Source: an uncultured Clostridia bacterium (lineage in GTDB: Bacteria; Bacillota; Clostridia; Christensenellales; Maliibacteriaceae). From it: 28,474 nucleotides of DNA. Under the pieces are notes generated by a model. That model was not told the origin of the DNA, made no database searches, and was given only the letters and a program-made list of their open reading frames with translations. The DNA lies in assembly GCA_934613185.1 (NCBI GenBank), contig CAKTSO010000007.1, positions 1 to 28,474 of the forward strand. Reading direction: 5' to 3'. The position numbers were made by a program, and so were the translations under genes. Shown in pieces: positions 6,978 through 15,123 of this stretch (positions within the stretch are counted from its first letter, which is position 1; each line of letters opens with the position of its first letter).

Positions 6978-8849
6978 TCAGCCGTCGAGCTGTCCGTGCC
7001 GCATTGCCACAAGCAGCACCTGAATGTCGGCGGGCGAAACGCCGGAAATGCGCGACGCCTGCCCGATCGACAGCGGACGGATGGCCGAAAGCTTCTGCCG
7101 CGCCTCGAGCCGCAGCGCTTCCAGCTTGGAATAGTCGAAATCGGCGGGCAGCGGGTGGCTTTCCAGACGGCGGAACTGCGCGATCTGGCTCTGCTGCCGC
7201 GAAATATATCCCTCATAGCGAAGGGAGATCTCCGTCTGCTCCCGCGCGGGCGCGTCGATCTTCGGAAGCTCCGGCGCAAATTCGCGGACCTTGTCATACG
7301 AAAAGCCGCGCGCGACGAGCTCCGCGCCCGTGTAGGACGTGTTTTCGGCGATCAATTCGGCGGTTTCTTCATTATAAATGTCGTTCGAGCGGATGCGCAC
7401 GCGGGAAAGCGCATTGAGCGCCTGCGAGAGCTGGTCGCGTTTTCTCTCGAGGCGCGCCATGCGTTCGTCCGACGCAAGCCCGATTGCGTGCGATTTTTCC
7501 GTCAGACGCATGTCGGCGTTGTCCTGCCGCAGGATCAGACGATATTCCGCGCGGGACGTCATCATGCGGTACGGCTCCGGCGTCTGCTTCGTCACAAGAT
7601 CGTCCACGAGAACGCCGATGTACGCGTCGGCGCGATCGAGGATGAACGGTTTTTCGCCCTTGACCCACAGCGCAGCGTTGATCCCGGCGACGATCCCCTG
7701 CGCGGCGGCCTCTTCATAGCCCGACGTGCCGTTGACCTGCCCGGCGAAGTACAGCCCGGGAATGTCCTTGCAGCACAGCGCGTGGTCGAGCACCTCCGCG
7801 CGGATGCAGTCGTACTCGATGGCGTAGGCCGTGCGCATGATCCGGCAGTTTTCGAGGGACTCGATCGTGTGCAGCGCGTCGAACTGCACCTGCTCCGGCA
7901 TGGAAGAGCTCATGCCCTGCACATAGATCTCGATCCCGCCGCGGCCTTCCGGCTCCAGAAAGATCGGATGCCGGTCGCGGCCGGGGAATTTGACGACCTT
8001 GTCCTCGATCGAAGGGCAGTAGCGCGTCCCCGTCCCTTCGATGATCCCGGAATACAGCGGTGAACGGTGCATATTGTCGCGCAGGATCTTGTGCGTGCGC
8101 TCGTTCGTGCTGGTCAAATGGCACGGGATCTGCTCGATGTCGATCTCATCGGTCAAAAACGAGAACGGCACGGCGGGCGTGTCTCCGTCCTGCACGCTCG
8201 TTTTGGAAAAATCGATGCTGCGCGCGTCCAGGCGCGGCGGCGTCCCGGTTTTGAACCGCATGAGCGGGATCCCGAGCGCGGCGATCGACGCGGAAAGGTG
8301 GGTCGCGGGGAACAGGCCGCTCGGCCCCGAGGAGCGGACGTAGTCGCCGACAATCGTGCGCGAGTTCAAATAGACGCCCGTTGCCACAACGACGCTTTTG
8401 GTGTCATAGCGCGCGCCCGTCGTGGTCGTCACCGCGCGGATCGCGCCGTCTTCACAGACGATGTCGCAGGCCTCGGCCTGCAAAATGTCGAGGTTCGGCT
8501 CCGCCTCCAGCGCGCGGCGCATGTGCTTTTGATATTCTTTTTTGTCGGCCTGCCCGCGCAGCGAATGCACCGCGGGGCCCTTGCCGGTGTTGAGCATCCG
8601 AAACTGAATGCACGTCGCGTCCGCCGCGACGCCCATTTCCCCGCCCAGCGCGTCGATTTCGCGGACGAGATGCCCCTTCGCCGTGCCGCCGATGGCGGGA
8701 TTGCACGCCATGAGCGCGATCGAGTCCAGCTGAATGCACATCGCAAGCGTCTTCGCACCCAGCCGCGCCGAGGCGAGCGCCGCCTCGCAGCCCGCGTGTC
8801 CGAGGCCGATGACGATCACGTCATAACTGCCCGCAAGATACGTTTCCAT
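6978..8849 (-). CDS. mnmG: tRNA uridine-34 5-carboxymethylaminomethyl modification enzyme MnmG (GidA)
   Basis: MnmG is the FAD-dependent partner of MnmE and installs cmnm5 on wobble U34 of certain tRNAs. The ATG at 8849 is preceded by GGGAGGAGAAC and gives 623 residues, the family norm. The frame stays open to 8969, but that extension translates the DnaA-box region and should not be used. The N-terminus holds the dinucleotide-binding motif GLGHAGCEAALASARLG. FAD-contact motifs such as NPAIGG and GLYFAGQVNGTSGYEEAAAQG are also present. The C-terminus is the MnmE-binding helical domain. Confidence 0.98.
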   Translation of the reverse strand: METYLAGSYDVIVIGLGHAGCEAALASARLGAKTLAMCIQLDSIALMACNPAIGGTAKGHLVREIDALGGEMGVAADATCIQFRMLNTGKGPAVHSLRGQADKKEYQKHMRRALEAEPNLDILQAEACDIVCEDGAIRAVTTTTGARYDTKSVVVATGVYLNSRTIVGDYVRSSGPSGLFPATHLSASIAALGIPLMRFKTGTPPRLDARSIDFSKTSVQDGDTPAVPFSFLTDEIDIEQIPCHLTSTNERTHKILRDNMHRSPLYSGIIEGTGTRYCPSIEDKVVKFPGRDRHPIFLEPEGRGGIEIYVQGMSSSMPEQVQFDALHTIESLENCRIMRTAYAIEYDCIRAEVLDHALCCKDIPGLYFAGQVNGTSGYEEAAAQGIVAGINAALWVKGEKPFILDRADAYIGVLVDDLVTKQTPEPYRMMTSRAEYRLILRQDNADMRLTEKSHAIGLASDERMARLERKRDQLSQALNALSRVRIRSNDIYNEETAELIAENTSYTGAELVARGFSYDKVREFAPELPKIDAPAREQTEISLRYEGYISRQQSQIAQFRRLESHPLPADFDYSKLEALRLEARQKLSAIRPLSIGQASRISGVSPADIQVLLVAMRHGQLDG

Positions 8850-8975
8850 CGTTCTCCTCCCATCGAAATCCCCGAAAACGGGGAAAGTTATCCACATTAT
8901 CCACAATTTCCATCCACATTGTGGTGGAGAAGGTGGATAACCTATGTGGATAACTATGCTGTTATCCACCGTCGG
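8850..8975. promoter_or_regulatory. DnaA-box cluster between mnmE and mnmG
   Basis: Five DnaA boxes lie in 83 bases: TTATCCACA (8888-8896), abutting TTATCCACA (8897-8905), GGTGGATAA (8932-8940), TGTGGATAA (8945-8953) and TTATCCACC (8962-8970). Three are perfect consensus, more than in either gap next to dnaA. A short hairpin (8870-8883) follows on the mnmG side. The cluster may be an extra origin segment, a DnaA reservoir, or a DnaA-controlled promoter region for mnmG. Confidence 0.85.
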
Positions 8976-10406
8976 TCACTTGCCGACGCAGAAGTTTTCA
9001 AATATTTTATCGATCACGTCTTCCTGACAGGTCTGCCCCGTGATCGCGCCGAGCGCCTGCCACGCCTCCTGCACGTCGACGCCGAGCAGGTCGACGGGAA
9101 GTCCGTCCTGTGCCGAGGTGCGGCCGCGGTCGATCGCCGTCTTCGCCAGTTTCAACGATTGGACGTGCCGCGCGTTCCCCAAAAGAAGCTGACCGTCGCC
9201 GCGCCTTGTTTCGGAAAGCGCCGCGGCAAGGAGCGCGTTTTGCACGTCTTGCGCGCCCTCGCCCGTCTTTGCCGCGATCGACAGAACGACCGCCTGCGGC
9301 GCAAGCGACAGAATTTCGGACTTTTCCACCGCCGCGGGAAGGTCGGATTTGTTCAAAAGCACGATCAACGGTTTGCTTTCGGGAAGATTTTGCAGCATTT
9401 TCCGGTCAAACGACGTTCGGTCGGCCGCATCGACGACGAAAATCAGAAGATCGGCCGCGTCGATGGCGGCGCGGGCGCGATCCACGCCGATCTGCTCGAC
9501 CGCGTCGGCGGCGTCGCGAAGCCCGGCCGTGTCGATCAAACGGAACAAAAGGCCGTTCAGAACGAGGCGCTCCTCGAGCGTGTCGCGCGTCGTGCCGGGA
9601 ATGTCGGTGACGATTGCGCGGTCGCTGCCCACGAGAAGATTCAAAAGCGAGGATTTGCCCGCGTTCGGCGCGCCGAAAATGGCCGTCGCCACGCCGTCGC
9701 GGATGTGCCGCGCGTCCTGTGCGGAAGATAAAAGCGCGTCGATCTCGTCCGACAGCGCCGAAAATTCGTTGACGCAGGAAACGCGCGTCTCCTCATCGAG
9801 ATCCTCGTCGGGATAATCCGCCGCCGCGTCGATTTTCGCAAGCAGCATCGAAAGCCGTTCCTGAAAATCCTCGATCTTTTTTCGCAGTGCGCCGGACAGC
9901 TGCGCCTGCGCGGCGCGCTGTGCAAGCTCGGCGTCCGCGCGGATCGTGTCCATCACGGCCTCGGCCTGCGTCAAGTCGATCCGTCCGTTTTCGAACGCGC
10001 GTCTCGTGAATTCGCCCGGTTCGGCAATGCGCGCGCCGAGTTCAAGCACGCGCGCGAGCGTCCGTTCGGCGCAGAGACGCCCGCCGTGGACGTGAAATTC
10101 CGCGACGTTTTCCGCCGTGTACGACCGCGGCGCACGGAACAAAACGGCCATCGCCTCGTCGATCGCGTTCCCCGACGCGTCCAGGACATGCCCGTATCGC
10201 ATCATATGGTCGGGAATTTTGTCGGGATCGATCGGACGCTTTCCCGAACGAAACGCCTCCGTCAAAATGCGCGGCGCGTCGGGCCCGCTGACGCGGACGA
10301 TCGCCACGCCGCCCTCGCCGGGCGCGGTCGCGATGGCCGCGACGGTATCGGTTTCGGCCGGGATTGCATGAATTGTATCGCCGACGGAAAAAGTTGCATT
10401 CGACAT
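8976..10406 (-). CDS. mnmE: tRNA modification GTPase MnmE (TrmE)
   Basis: MnmE is a potassium-dependent GTPase that works with MnmG on tRNA U34. The 476-residue product has the N-terminal formyl-THF-binding domain (TVAAIATAPGEGGVAIVRVSG, near 21-41). The GTPase domain is inserted in the helical domain: G1 GAPNAGKS (245-252), G3 DTAGLRD (292-298) and G4 NKSD near 354. The C-terminus is FCVGK, with the catalytic cysteine of the C-x-G-K motif. The ATG at 10406 has GGGGGTG upstream. It adds about 18 residues before the usual MnmE start, so a later start is possible. DnaA-box clusters lie on both sides. Confidence 0.97.
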   Translation of the reverse strand: MSNATFSVGDTIHAIPAETDTVAAIATAPGEGGVAIVRVSGPDAPRILTEAFRSGKRPIDPDKIPDHMMRYGHVLDASGNAIDEAMAVLFRAPRSYTAENVAEFHVHGGRLCAERTLARVLELGARIAEPGEFTRRAFENGRIDLTQAEAVMDTIRADAELAQRAAQAQLSGALRKKIEDFQERLSMLLAKIDAAADYPDEDLDEETRVSCVNEFSALSDEIDALLSSAQDARHIRDGVATAIFGAPNAGKSSLLNLLVGSDRAIVTDIPGTTRDTLEERLVLNGLLFRLIDTAGLRDAADAVEQIGVDRARAAIDAADLLIFVVDAADRTSFDRKMLQNLPESKPLIVLLNKSDLPAAVEKSEILSLAPQAVVLSIAAKTGEGAQDVQNALLAAALSETRRGDGQLLLGNARHVQSLKLAKTAIDRGRTSAQDGLPVDLLGVDVQEAWQALGAITGQTCQEDVIDKIFENFCVGK

Positions 10407-10442
10407 TGCTGCACCCCCAGTATATGGTGGTCAAAAGGGTAG

Positions 10443-10496
10443 TTATCCACATTATCCACCGCTATGGCGTGGATACAAGGTGGAAACGGTGGATAA
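10443..10496. promoter_or_regulatory. DnaA-box cluster between jag and mnmE
   Basis: Four boxes lie in 54 bases: TTATCCACA (10443-10451), abutting TTATCCACC (10452-10460), CGTGGATAC (10468-10476) and GGTGGATAA (10488-10496). It shares the 17-mer and the inverted box with the modules at 3186 and 8888. It lies just upstream of mnmE, where its promoter would be expected. Confidence 0.8.
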
Positions 10497-10540
10497 CCGC
10501 CCTCTTTTTCCACATATGACAAGTGAATCTGCATACGGAA

Positions 10541-10585
10541 AAATCAAGAAAAACGGCGCGGCAAGGCAAACGCCCGTCCGCGCCG
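10541..10585 (-). terminator. Intrinsic terminator after jag
   Basis: The arms CGGCGCGG (10554-10561) and CCGCGCCG (10578-10585) form an 8-bp stem with a 16-base loop, 14 bases beyond the jag stop. On the minus strand TTTTTCTTGATTTTT follows. It closes the rpmH-jag operon. Confidence 0.85.
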
Positions 10586-10599
10586 AAGCGGTCATTCAA

Positions 10600-11214
10600 T
10601 TATTTGCGCACGACGATGACGCGGCGGTAAGGCTCTTCGCCCTCGGAATACGTCGTGACGCGGGGATGATCCTGCAGGGTCGTATGAAGAATGCGGCGTT
10701 CGTAGGGGTTCATCGGCTCCAGCGCGACGCGGCCGGTGCGAATGGCGCGCGCGGCGGTGCGTTCCGCAAGCTGGGCAAGCGCCTTGGCGCGCTTGTCGCG
10801 ATAGCCCTCGGTGTCGAGAACGACGCGGGTGTAATCTTCCGCCCCGCGGTTGACGACGAGGCTGGTCAGATACTGAAGCGCATCGAGCGTGTCGCCGTGA
10901 TGGCCGATGAGCATGCCCATATTCTCGCCGGAAAGCTCGACGTTCATGGCCTCGTCGCCCATTTTGGCCTCGACCTTCGCGGGCGCGCCCATTTTTTCGG
11001 TGACTTCGGTCAAGAAATCGACGGCGCGGTCTTCGCTCGTCTCGATTCCGGTGACGCGAACGACGGCGTCGCGGCTGCCGAGGCCGAGAATGCCGGCACG
11101 GCCCTCGTCGAGCACCTCGATCTGCGCCTGTTCGCGCGCGATGCCGAGCTTCTCAAGCGCCTGCGCGATGGCAAGTTCCGCGTTCTTGGCGGAAACTTCC
11201 ACACAACGGTTCAT
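10600..11214 (-). CDS. jag: RNA-binding protein Jag/KhpB (SpoIIIJ-associated)
   Basis: Jag (KhpB, EloR) is an RNA-binding protein linked to cell elongation and encoded next to the YidC insertase. The 204-residue product has an N-terminal Jag domain (about 1-50), a KH domain with the GHHG loop in MGMLIGHHGDTLDALQYL, and a C-terminal R3H domain ending in NPYERRILHTTLQDHPRVTT. The start lies three bases after the yidC stop, with GGAGG inside yidC, which shows coupling. A terminator follows. Confidence 0.95.
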   Translation of the reverse strand: MNRCVEVSAKNAELAIAQALEKLGIAREQAQIEVLDEGRAGILGLGSRDAVVRVTGIETSEDRAVDFLTEVTEKMGAPAKVEAKMGDEAMNVELSGENMGMLIGHHGDTLDALQYLTSLVVNRGAEDYTRVVLDTEGYRDKRAKALAQLAERTAARAIRTGRVALEPMNPYERRILHTTLQDHPRVTTYSEGEEPYRRVIVVRK

Positions 11215-11217
11215 GAT

Positions 11218-12177
11218 TTATTTTTCCTCCTTCTGTGCGGAGCGTTTTTTCTTGCGGTCGGGGAACGTCGGCGCATCGGGCGCGTCGCCGCGCTTTTTGG
11301 CGAGACGTTCGGGCGTGTAGACCTTCTTCAGGATCATCTGAAGCGCCATGCCCATCGCCATGGTGACCATCCAGTAAAGACCGAAGGCGGCGTTGTAGGT
11401 CGCGCAAAGATAGACGGAGAAGATCGTCATGAAGATCATCATGCCCTTCATCGTCCCGGCCTGCTGCGGATCGGCGTTGGCGGCCGTCTGCGGCATGGAC
11501 TTCTGCTGGAAATAGCTGGCCACGCCGGCAAGGATGGCGATGATGAAAAGGCCGTTGGTCTTCGTGTTGAACTGCGAGATCACGTCGCCCATGACGGACG
11601 CATAGTCCGCGACTTCGACGCCGAGCGCCTTGAACGCCATGGCGGCTTCCTCGGCCGTCGGGATGATCGAAACGATCGCATTCGTCCCGCCGAAGAGGTT
11701 TTTCAGCGACAGCGTGAACATCGCGTCGGGCTGGAAGACGTTGCCGATCCAAAGGAAGCGGCAGCGGTCGAGCAGCGTGGTGAAGCCGGCCATGTCCCCG
11801 GCCTTGACGAGCTCATAGAACTGATACGTCGTCTGATAGCCGATGGTGCGCATCGCGGTGAAGAAACCGGCGAAGAACGGCAGCTGGATCAGAAGCGGAA
11901 GGCAGCCGGCAAAGGAGCTGACGCCTTCTTTTTTATACAGCTGCTGCACGGCCTGCGCGCGTTTTTGCTGGTCGTTGGCGAAGCGGCGGTTGATCTCCTC
12001 GATCTTGGGGTTCAGCGCCTGCATGCGCAGCGAGCTTTTGCGCTGCATGATGTCAAGCGGCAGAATGACAAGACGCAGAAGGATCGTCGCGATGATGATC
12101 GCAAGGCCGTACTGGCCGACCACGTCGCAGAGCCACTGCAGAGCGGGCGTGATAAGCTTGGAAAGCCCTAAATCCAT
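11218..12177 (-). CDS. yidC: Membrane protein insertase YidC/Oxa1 (SpoIIIJ type)
   Basis: YidC inserts and folds membrane proteins alone or with SecYEG. The 319-residue product has the five-segment core of Gram-positive YidC. The conserved arginine of the hydrophilic groove lies in the first core segment (R35, in ATILLRLVILPLD), followed by a coiled cytoplasmic loop (about 46-85) and GCLPLLIQLPFFAGFF. The tail is lysine-rich (DRKKKRSAQKEEK). Unlike SpoIIIJ it shows no lipobox before the first segment. The ATG at 12177 follows GGAGG at a 9-base spacing. Confidence 0.96.
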   Translation of the reverse strand: MDLGLSKLITPALQWLCDVVGQYGLAIIIATILLRLVILPLDIMQRKSSLRMQALNPKIEEINRRFANDQQKRAQAVQQLYKKEGVSSFAGCLPLLIQLPFFAGFFTAMRTIGYQTTYQFYELVKAGDMAGFTTLLDRCRFLWIGNVFQPDAMFTLSLKNLFGGTNAIVSIIPTAEEAAMAFKALGVEVADYASVMGDVISQFNTKTNGLFIIAILAGVASYFQQKSMPQTAANADPQQAGTMKGMMIFMTIFSVYLCATYNAAFGLYWMVTMAMGMALQMILKKVYTPERLAKKRGDAPDAPTFPDRKKKRSAQKEEK

Positions 12178-12249
12178 GAATCATTACCTCCGATGGGTTC
12201 GTTCCGATGAAAACGTTCGACAAAAGCCCGACGCGTCCCGCTCTTTTGT

Positions 12250-12459
12250 TCAGGGCACGGGATCGTAGCCGCCGGGATGGAACGGATGGCAGCGCAGGAT
12301 GCGCCGCAGCGCAAGCCAGCCGCCTTTCAAAGCGCCGTATTTTTCGATCGCCTCGATCGCGTATTGCGAACAGGTGGGCGTATAGCGGCAGTGGGGCCCG
12401 AGCATCGGCGAAATGTAACGCCGATACAGCCGGATCAAAAAGAGCATGAGTTGTTTCAA
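12250..12459 (-). CDS. yidD: Membrane protein insertion efficiency factor YidD
   Basis: YidD is a small membrane-associated protein that aids YidC-dependent insertion. The core holds the diagnostic RRYISPMLGPHCRYTPTCSQYA and ends HPGGYDPVP. The start proposed is TTG at 12459, whose bases overlap the rnpA stop as TTGA, giving 69 residues, the usual size. A longer in-frame extension from 12540 only translates rnpA in another frame. An ATG four codons further in is the alternative. The TTGA overlap implies that translation is coupled to rnpA. Confidence 0.93.
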   Translation of the reverse strand: MKQLMLFLIRLYRRYISPMLGPHCRYTPTCSQYAIEAIEKYGALKGGWLALRRILRCHPFHPGGYDPVP

Positions 12460-12863
12460 GGCTCCGCCGCCTCTTTGCCCGCCAGGGCGGGACGAGCTTC
12501 CCGTTCGCGCGGTGCGCCCGAAGTTTCGGCGCTGCGCCATAAATTGGCCTGCGTCAGGAGTTTATCCACGCATTTTTCGATGCCGGAAAACGGGGCGTCG
12601 GCGATGCTGCGCCGCGCGATGAACACCATGTGCCACCCGCTTTTGATCCGCGGGATGCGCACGCGGACGCATTCGCGCATTCTGCGGCGCGCGCGGTTGC
12701 GCGTCACGGCGTTGCCGATTTTTTTGGATGCGGAAAAACCGATCTTCAGCCCACCGGGCGCGCGGACGTATACCAGCGCCATCAGATGCGACCCGACCGA
12801 TTTTCCGCGCCGATAGACCCGCTGATAATCGCGGTTTTTGCGCAGACGGTAAGTTCGGTTCAC
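12456..12863 (-). CDS. rnpA: Ribonuclease P protein component
   Basis: RnpA is the protein subunit of RNase P and helps the catalytic RNA remove tRNA 5' leaders. The GTG at 12863 with AGAGG upstream gives 135 residues beginning MNRTYRLRKNRDYQRVYRRG. The RNR signature is seen as NAVTRNRARRRMRE. The longer frame from 12917 reads through the rpmH-rnpA gap and is unlikely. The C-terminus carries about 20 extra residues (from roughly SAETSGAP) beyond the compact family fold. One DnaA-box-like 9-mer (12562-12570) lies in the gene and is probably chance. Confidence 0.95.
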   Translation of the reverse strand: MNRTYRLRKNRDYQRVYRRGKSVGSHLMALVYVRAPGGLKIGFSASKKIGNAVTRNRARRRMRECVRVRIPRIKSGWHMVFIARRSIADAPFSGIEKCVDKLLTQANLWRSAETSGAPREREARPALAGKEAAEP

Positions 12864-12956
12864 TTTAACGCAGCCTCTTTTTTTATGCGCGGGAACAAAA
12901 AGACCGGCATACGGCAAGGCAGTAACGCCCGTCGTCTGCGCGGCCGATTGTCAAGA

Positions 12957-13091
12957 TTACACAGTCAACTGCTTGCGGCCGCGACGGCAGCGGCGTGCCA
13001 GGACGTTGCGACCGGACTTGGTACGCATTCTCTTGCGGAAACCGTGCACCTTATTGCGCTGGCGTTTTTTGGGCTGATAAGTACGAAGCAT
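12957..13091 (-). CDS. rpmH: 50S ribosomal protein L34
   Basis: This 44-residue, strongly basic protein begins MLRTYQPKKRQRNKVHGFRK and ends RGRKQLTV, which is the L34 pattern. An AAAGGATG site precedes the ATG at 13091. It is the first gene of the operon rpmH-rnpA-yidD-yidC-jag. The C-terminal part reads ARRCRRGRK, with a cysteine where most family members have a basic residue or alanine. In B. subtilis and many other bacteria rpmH adjoins dnaA. Here they are 10 kb apart. Confidence 0.97.
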   Translation of the reverse strand: MLRTYQPKKRQRNKVHGFRKRMRTKSGRNVLARRCRRGRKQLTV

Positions 13092-13171
13092 AATCAAACA
13101 TCCTTTCAAATCGGGTTCTACTATCACGCCCTGCGCGCCTTTCGGCTGGCAAGACGGGGATAACCTTCTAA

Positions 13172-13200
13172 ATTATAGAAGAAAATACCCGCCCTGTCAA
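13172..13200 (-). promoter_or_regulatory. Consensus sigma-A promoter of the rpmH operon
   Basis: On the minus strand TTGACA (13200-13195) and TATAAT (13177-13172) are separated by exactly 17 bases. Both hexamers are perfect, as expected for a highly expressed ribosomal operon. The rpmH start lies about 80 bases downstream. Confidence 0.93.
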
Positions 13201-13237
13201 ATACTTTGCGGCGCAAATCGCTGATTTTGCGGCGCTT

Positions 13238-14188
13238 TTACGCATTTTCCCGCGATGCGTGGGCGGAAAGAAAGTTATCCAGCGTCTCGGCGATGTCACA
13301 AAAGACGATTTCGTGCGCGGCCTCGTTGTGGATTTCGTGCCGCATATCGGGAAAAACGCGCGAGGTGACGTTTTGATACCCCACGCGGCGCATGGTCTCG
13401 ACCGCGTCTTGAAAGTGATCTTCATCCACGCGGCAGGGGTCGAGCTCGCCGCTTAAAAACCGAACGGGCAGCGCGGGATTTTTCATCTGCCAGTTTTTCT
13501 CGTCATAGCATTCGCCCATCAGATACAAAAGATTCAGATAGCCGTTGACGGTGAACGAAAAATGGCAAAGCGGGTCGGCGTTGTAGGCCTCGACGACGTC
13601 GCGATTGCCGCAGACCCACGCATTTTCGCCCTCGCTTTTGAATTTTTTGTTGAACACGCCGCTGAACATGGCGTTGGCGGCATTGCTTCGGGCGCGGTCC
13701 CCGCGAAAAGCAGCGACGACGCGCAAAAACGCCTTTCCGAGCGGCGCGGCGGGGTTCCTGCTCGGCGAACCGCAGACGATCAGCCCGTCGATCTCGTCGT
13801 CATAGCGCTTGGCGTAGACGCGCGCGGCGAGCGAACCCATGCTGTGCCCGAACAAAAACAGCGGCAGATCGGGATAAAGACGCTTGATGTGCCGCGTCAA
13901 AAGCTCCATGTCGCGCACGAGCGCGTCGCCGCCGCCTTCATAAAAATAACCGAGATCGTCGGGCGACTTGACGCTTCCTCCGTGGCCGCGGTGGTCGATG
14001 ATGAAGCAGGCGAACCCGCCTTGGGCAAGATACCGCATCAGCGGCAGATATCGCTCCTTATGTTCGCACATGCCGTGCGTCAGCTGCACCGCCGCGCGCG
14101 GCGCGCCCTCGGGCAGAAGACAGAGCCCGGAGAGGGGAAGACCGTCGCACTCGGAAACAAGGGTGAAAGATTCTGCTTCGCGCGCCAT
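13238..14188 (-). CDS. Alpha/beta hydrolase, monoacylglycerol lipase/lysophospholipase-like
   Basis: The 316-residue protein has the serine-hydrolase fold. The nucleophile elbow is GHSMGS (114-119, Ser116), with candidate acid Asp250 in SGELDPC and candidate His284 in PDMRHEIHNE. HGMCEHKERY (38-47) fits the oxyanion-hole region of the COG2267 lysophospholipase group. No signal peptide is seen, so it is probably cytosolic and acts on lipid or other esters. The substrate is unknown. AAGGAGG lies 8 bases before the ATG. A TATAAT at 14251-14246 without a good -35 is a possible promoter. Confidence 0.9.
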   Translation of the reverse strand: MAREAESFTLVSECDGLPLSGLCLLPEGAPRAAVQLTHGMCEHKERYLPLMRYLAQGGFACFIIDHRGHGGSVKSPDDLGYFYEGGGDALVRDMELLTRHIKRLYPDLPLFLFGHSMGSLAARVYAKRYDDEIDGLIVCGSPSRNPAAPLGKAFLRVVAAFRGDRARSNAANAMFSGVFNKKFKSEGENAWVCGNRDVVEAYNADPLCHFSFTVNGYLNLLYLMGECYDEKNWQMKNPALPVRFLSGELDPCRVDEDHFQDAVETMRRVGYQNVTSRVFPDMRHEIHNEAAHEIVFCDIAETLDNFLSAHASRENA

Positions 14189-14370
14189 GGGGGATCCTCC
14201 TTAACATCGAATCGAGTGCAAAGTGATTTCGGAATCGCTTCCTAAATTATATAGCATTTTTATAGCGATGCGGCATGGATTCATGCGGACATGCCGCCCC
14301 GCCTTCAAGCGGCGTCGTCGGCCGCATCCTTATGATACCATGTCGCGTGTCATTTTATGGGAAACGTTTC

Positions 14371-15120
14371 TCATCGGTTGTGGGCAGGAACGCGGGGAAC
14401 GAGCCTCGACACGATCTCGCAGGCGGGTTCTTCCCGCGGAACGAAACAGCCGCGCTCCATGTCCCAGAGAAACCTGCCGTTTTGCTCCGCAAGATCGGAA
14501 ATGCCGCGGAGCACATGCGGCAGCATTGCGAAATTGGCGGCTTCATATTCGTCGTAAAATTCGCTGAAAGTGATCTTCGGGCGCAGGATGGAATTTAAGT
14601 CGAAACAAAGAAGCGACTTTTCCTCGCCGAACGACTGCGCCATTTCAAGATAGGCGTCGCAAATGCGCTTTCCGAAAAAATCGAGCGGCGGCGCACACCA
14701 AAGATGAAGCCGCTGTTTTGCGATGTCTTTCAGCGCAAAATAGGGAAACAGCGATTCAAGATCGAAGCTCGTCAAAAACAGAAGATCGGTATATTCCGCG
14801 CAGGTCGCGCAAAGCTCCTTCGCGCAGCGGCGAAGCGCGGCAAGATGATCGGAAGCAAGGCCGATCGGACCGTCGAGGCCATAGAAGTTTTTTTTGGATC
14901 GAAAAAAGAACCAGGGATAGTCGCACAAAAACGGCGTTCTCTTTGCCCACGAAAGCCATTCCGTTACAACGAGCGAGTTTTCTCGAAATTCGGGCGGAAA
15001 CTTTTTCAACAGAAAGGAATCCAGATTAAACCACAGAACGATCAGCACGCGGACGTCCGGTCCTGTATCGAGCGACACTTCCTCCGGTTCGAAAATTCGA
15101 CAGATAAGGCGCCGCTTCAT
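14371..15120 (-). CDS. Hypothetical protein, coupled to kinase gene
   Basis: I do not recognise this 249-residue protein. It is probably soluble: no signal peptide or membrane helix is evident, and it is rich in Phe, Trp and Cys. The centre contains LLFLTSFDLESLFPYFAL and a later acidic FSEFYDEYEAANFA. It starts three bases after the upstream kinase stop, with a GAGGGATAAGG site in that junction, so it is cotranscribed with the kinase. A partner role with the kinase is only a guess. About 180 bases follow before the hydrolase start with no clear terminator. Confidence 0.8.
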   Translation of the reverse strand: MKRRLICRIFEPEEVSLDTGPDVRVLIVLWFNLDSFLLKKFPPEFRENSLVVTEWLSWAKRTPFLCDYPWFFFRSKKNFYGLDGPIGLASDHLAALRRCAKELCATCAEYTDLLFLTSFDLESLFPYFALKDIAKQRLHLWCAPPLDFFGKRICDAYLEMAQSFGEEKSLLCFDLNSILRPKITFSEFYDEYEAANFAMLPHVLRGISDLAEQNGRFLWDMERGCFVPREEPACEIVSRLVPRVPAHNR

Positions 15121-15123
15121 GCC

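Noticed and set aside
8850..8969. N-terminal extension of MnmG
   Set aside because: The extension translates the DnaA-box cluster. The internal ATG has a strong ribosome-binding site and matches the family N-terminus.
12562..12570. DnaA-box-like TTATCCACG in rnpA
   Set aside because: Isolated, coding and not part of a cluster.
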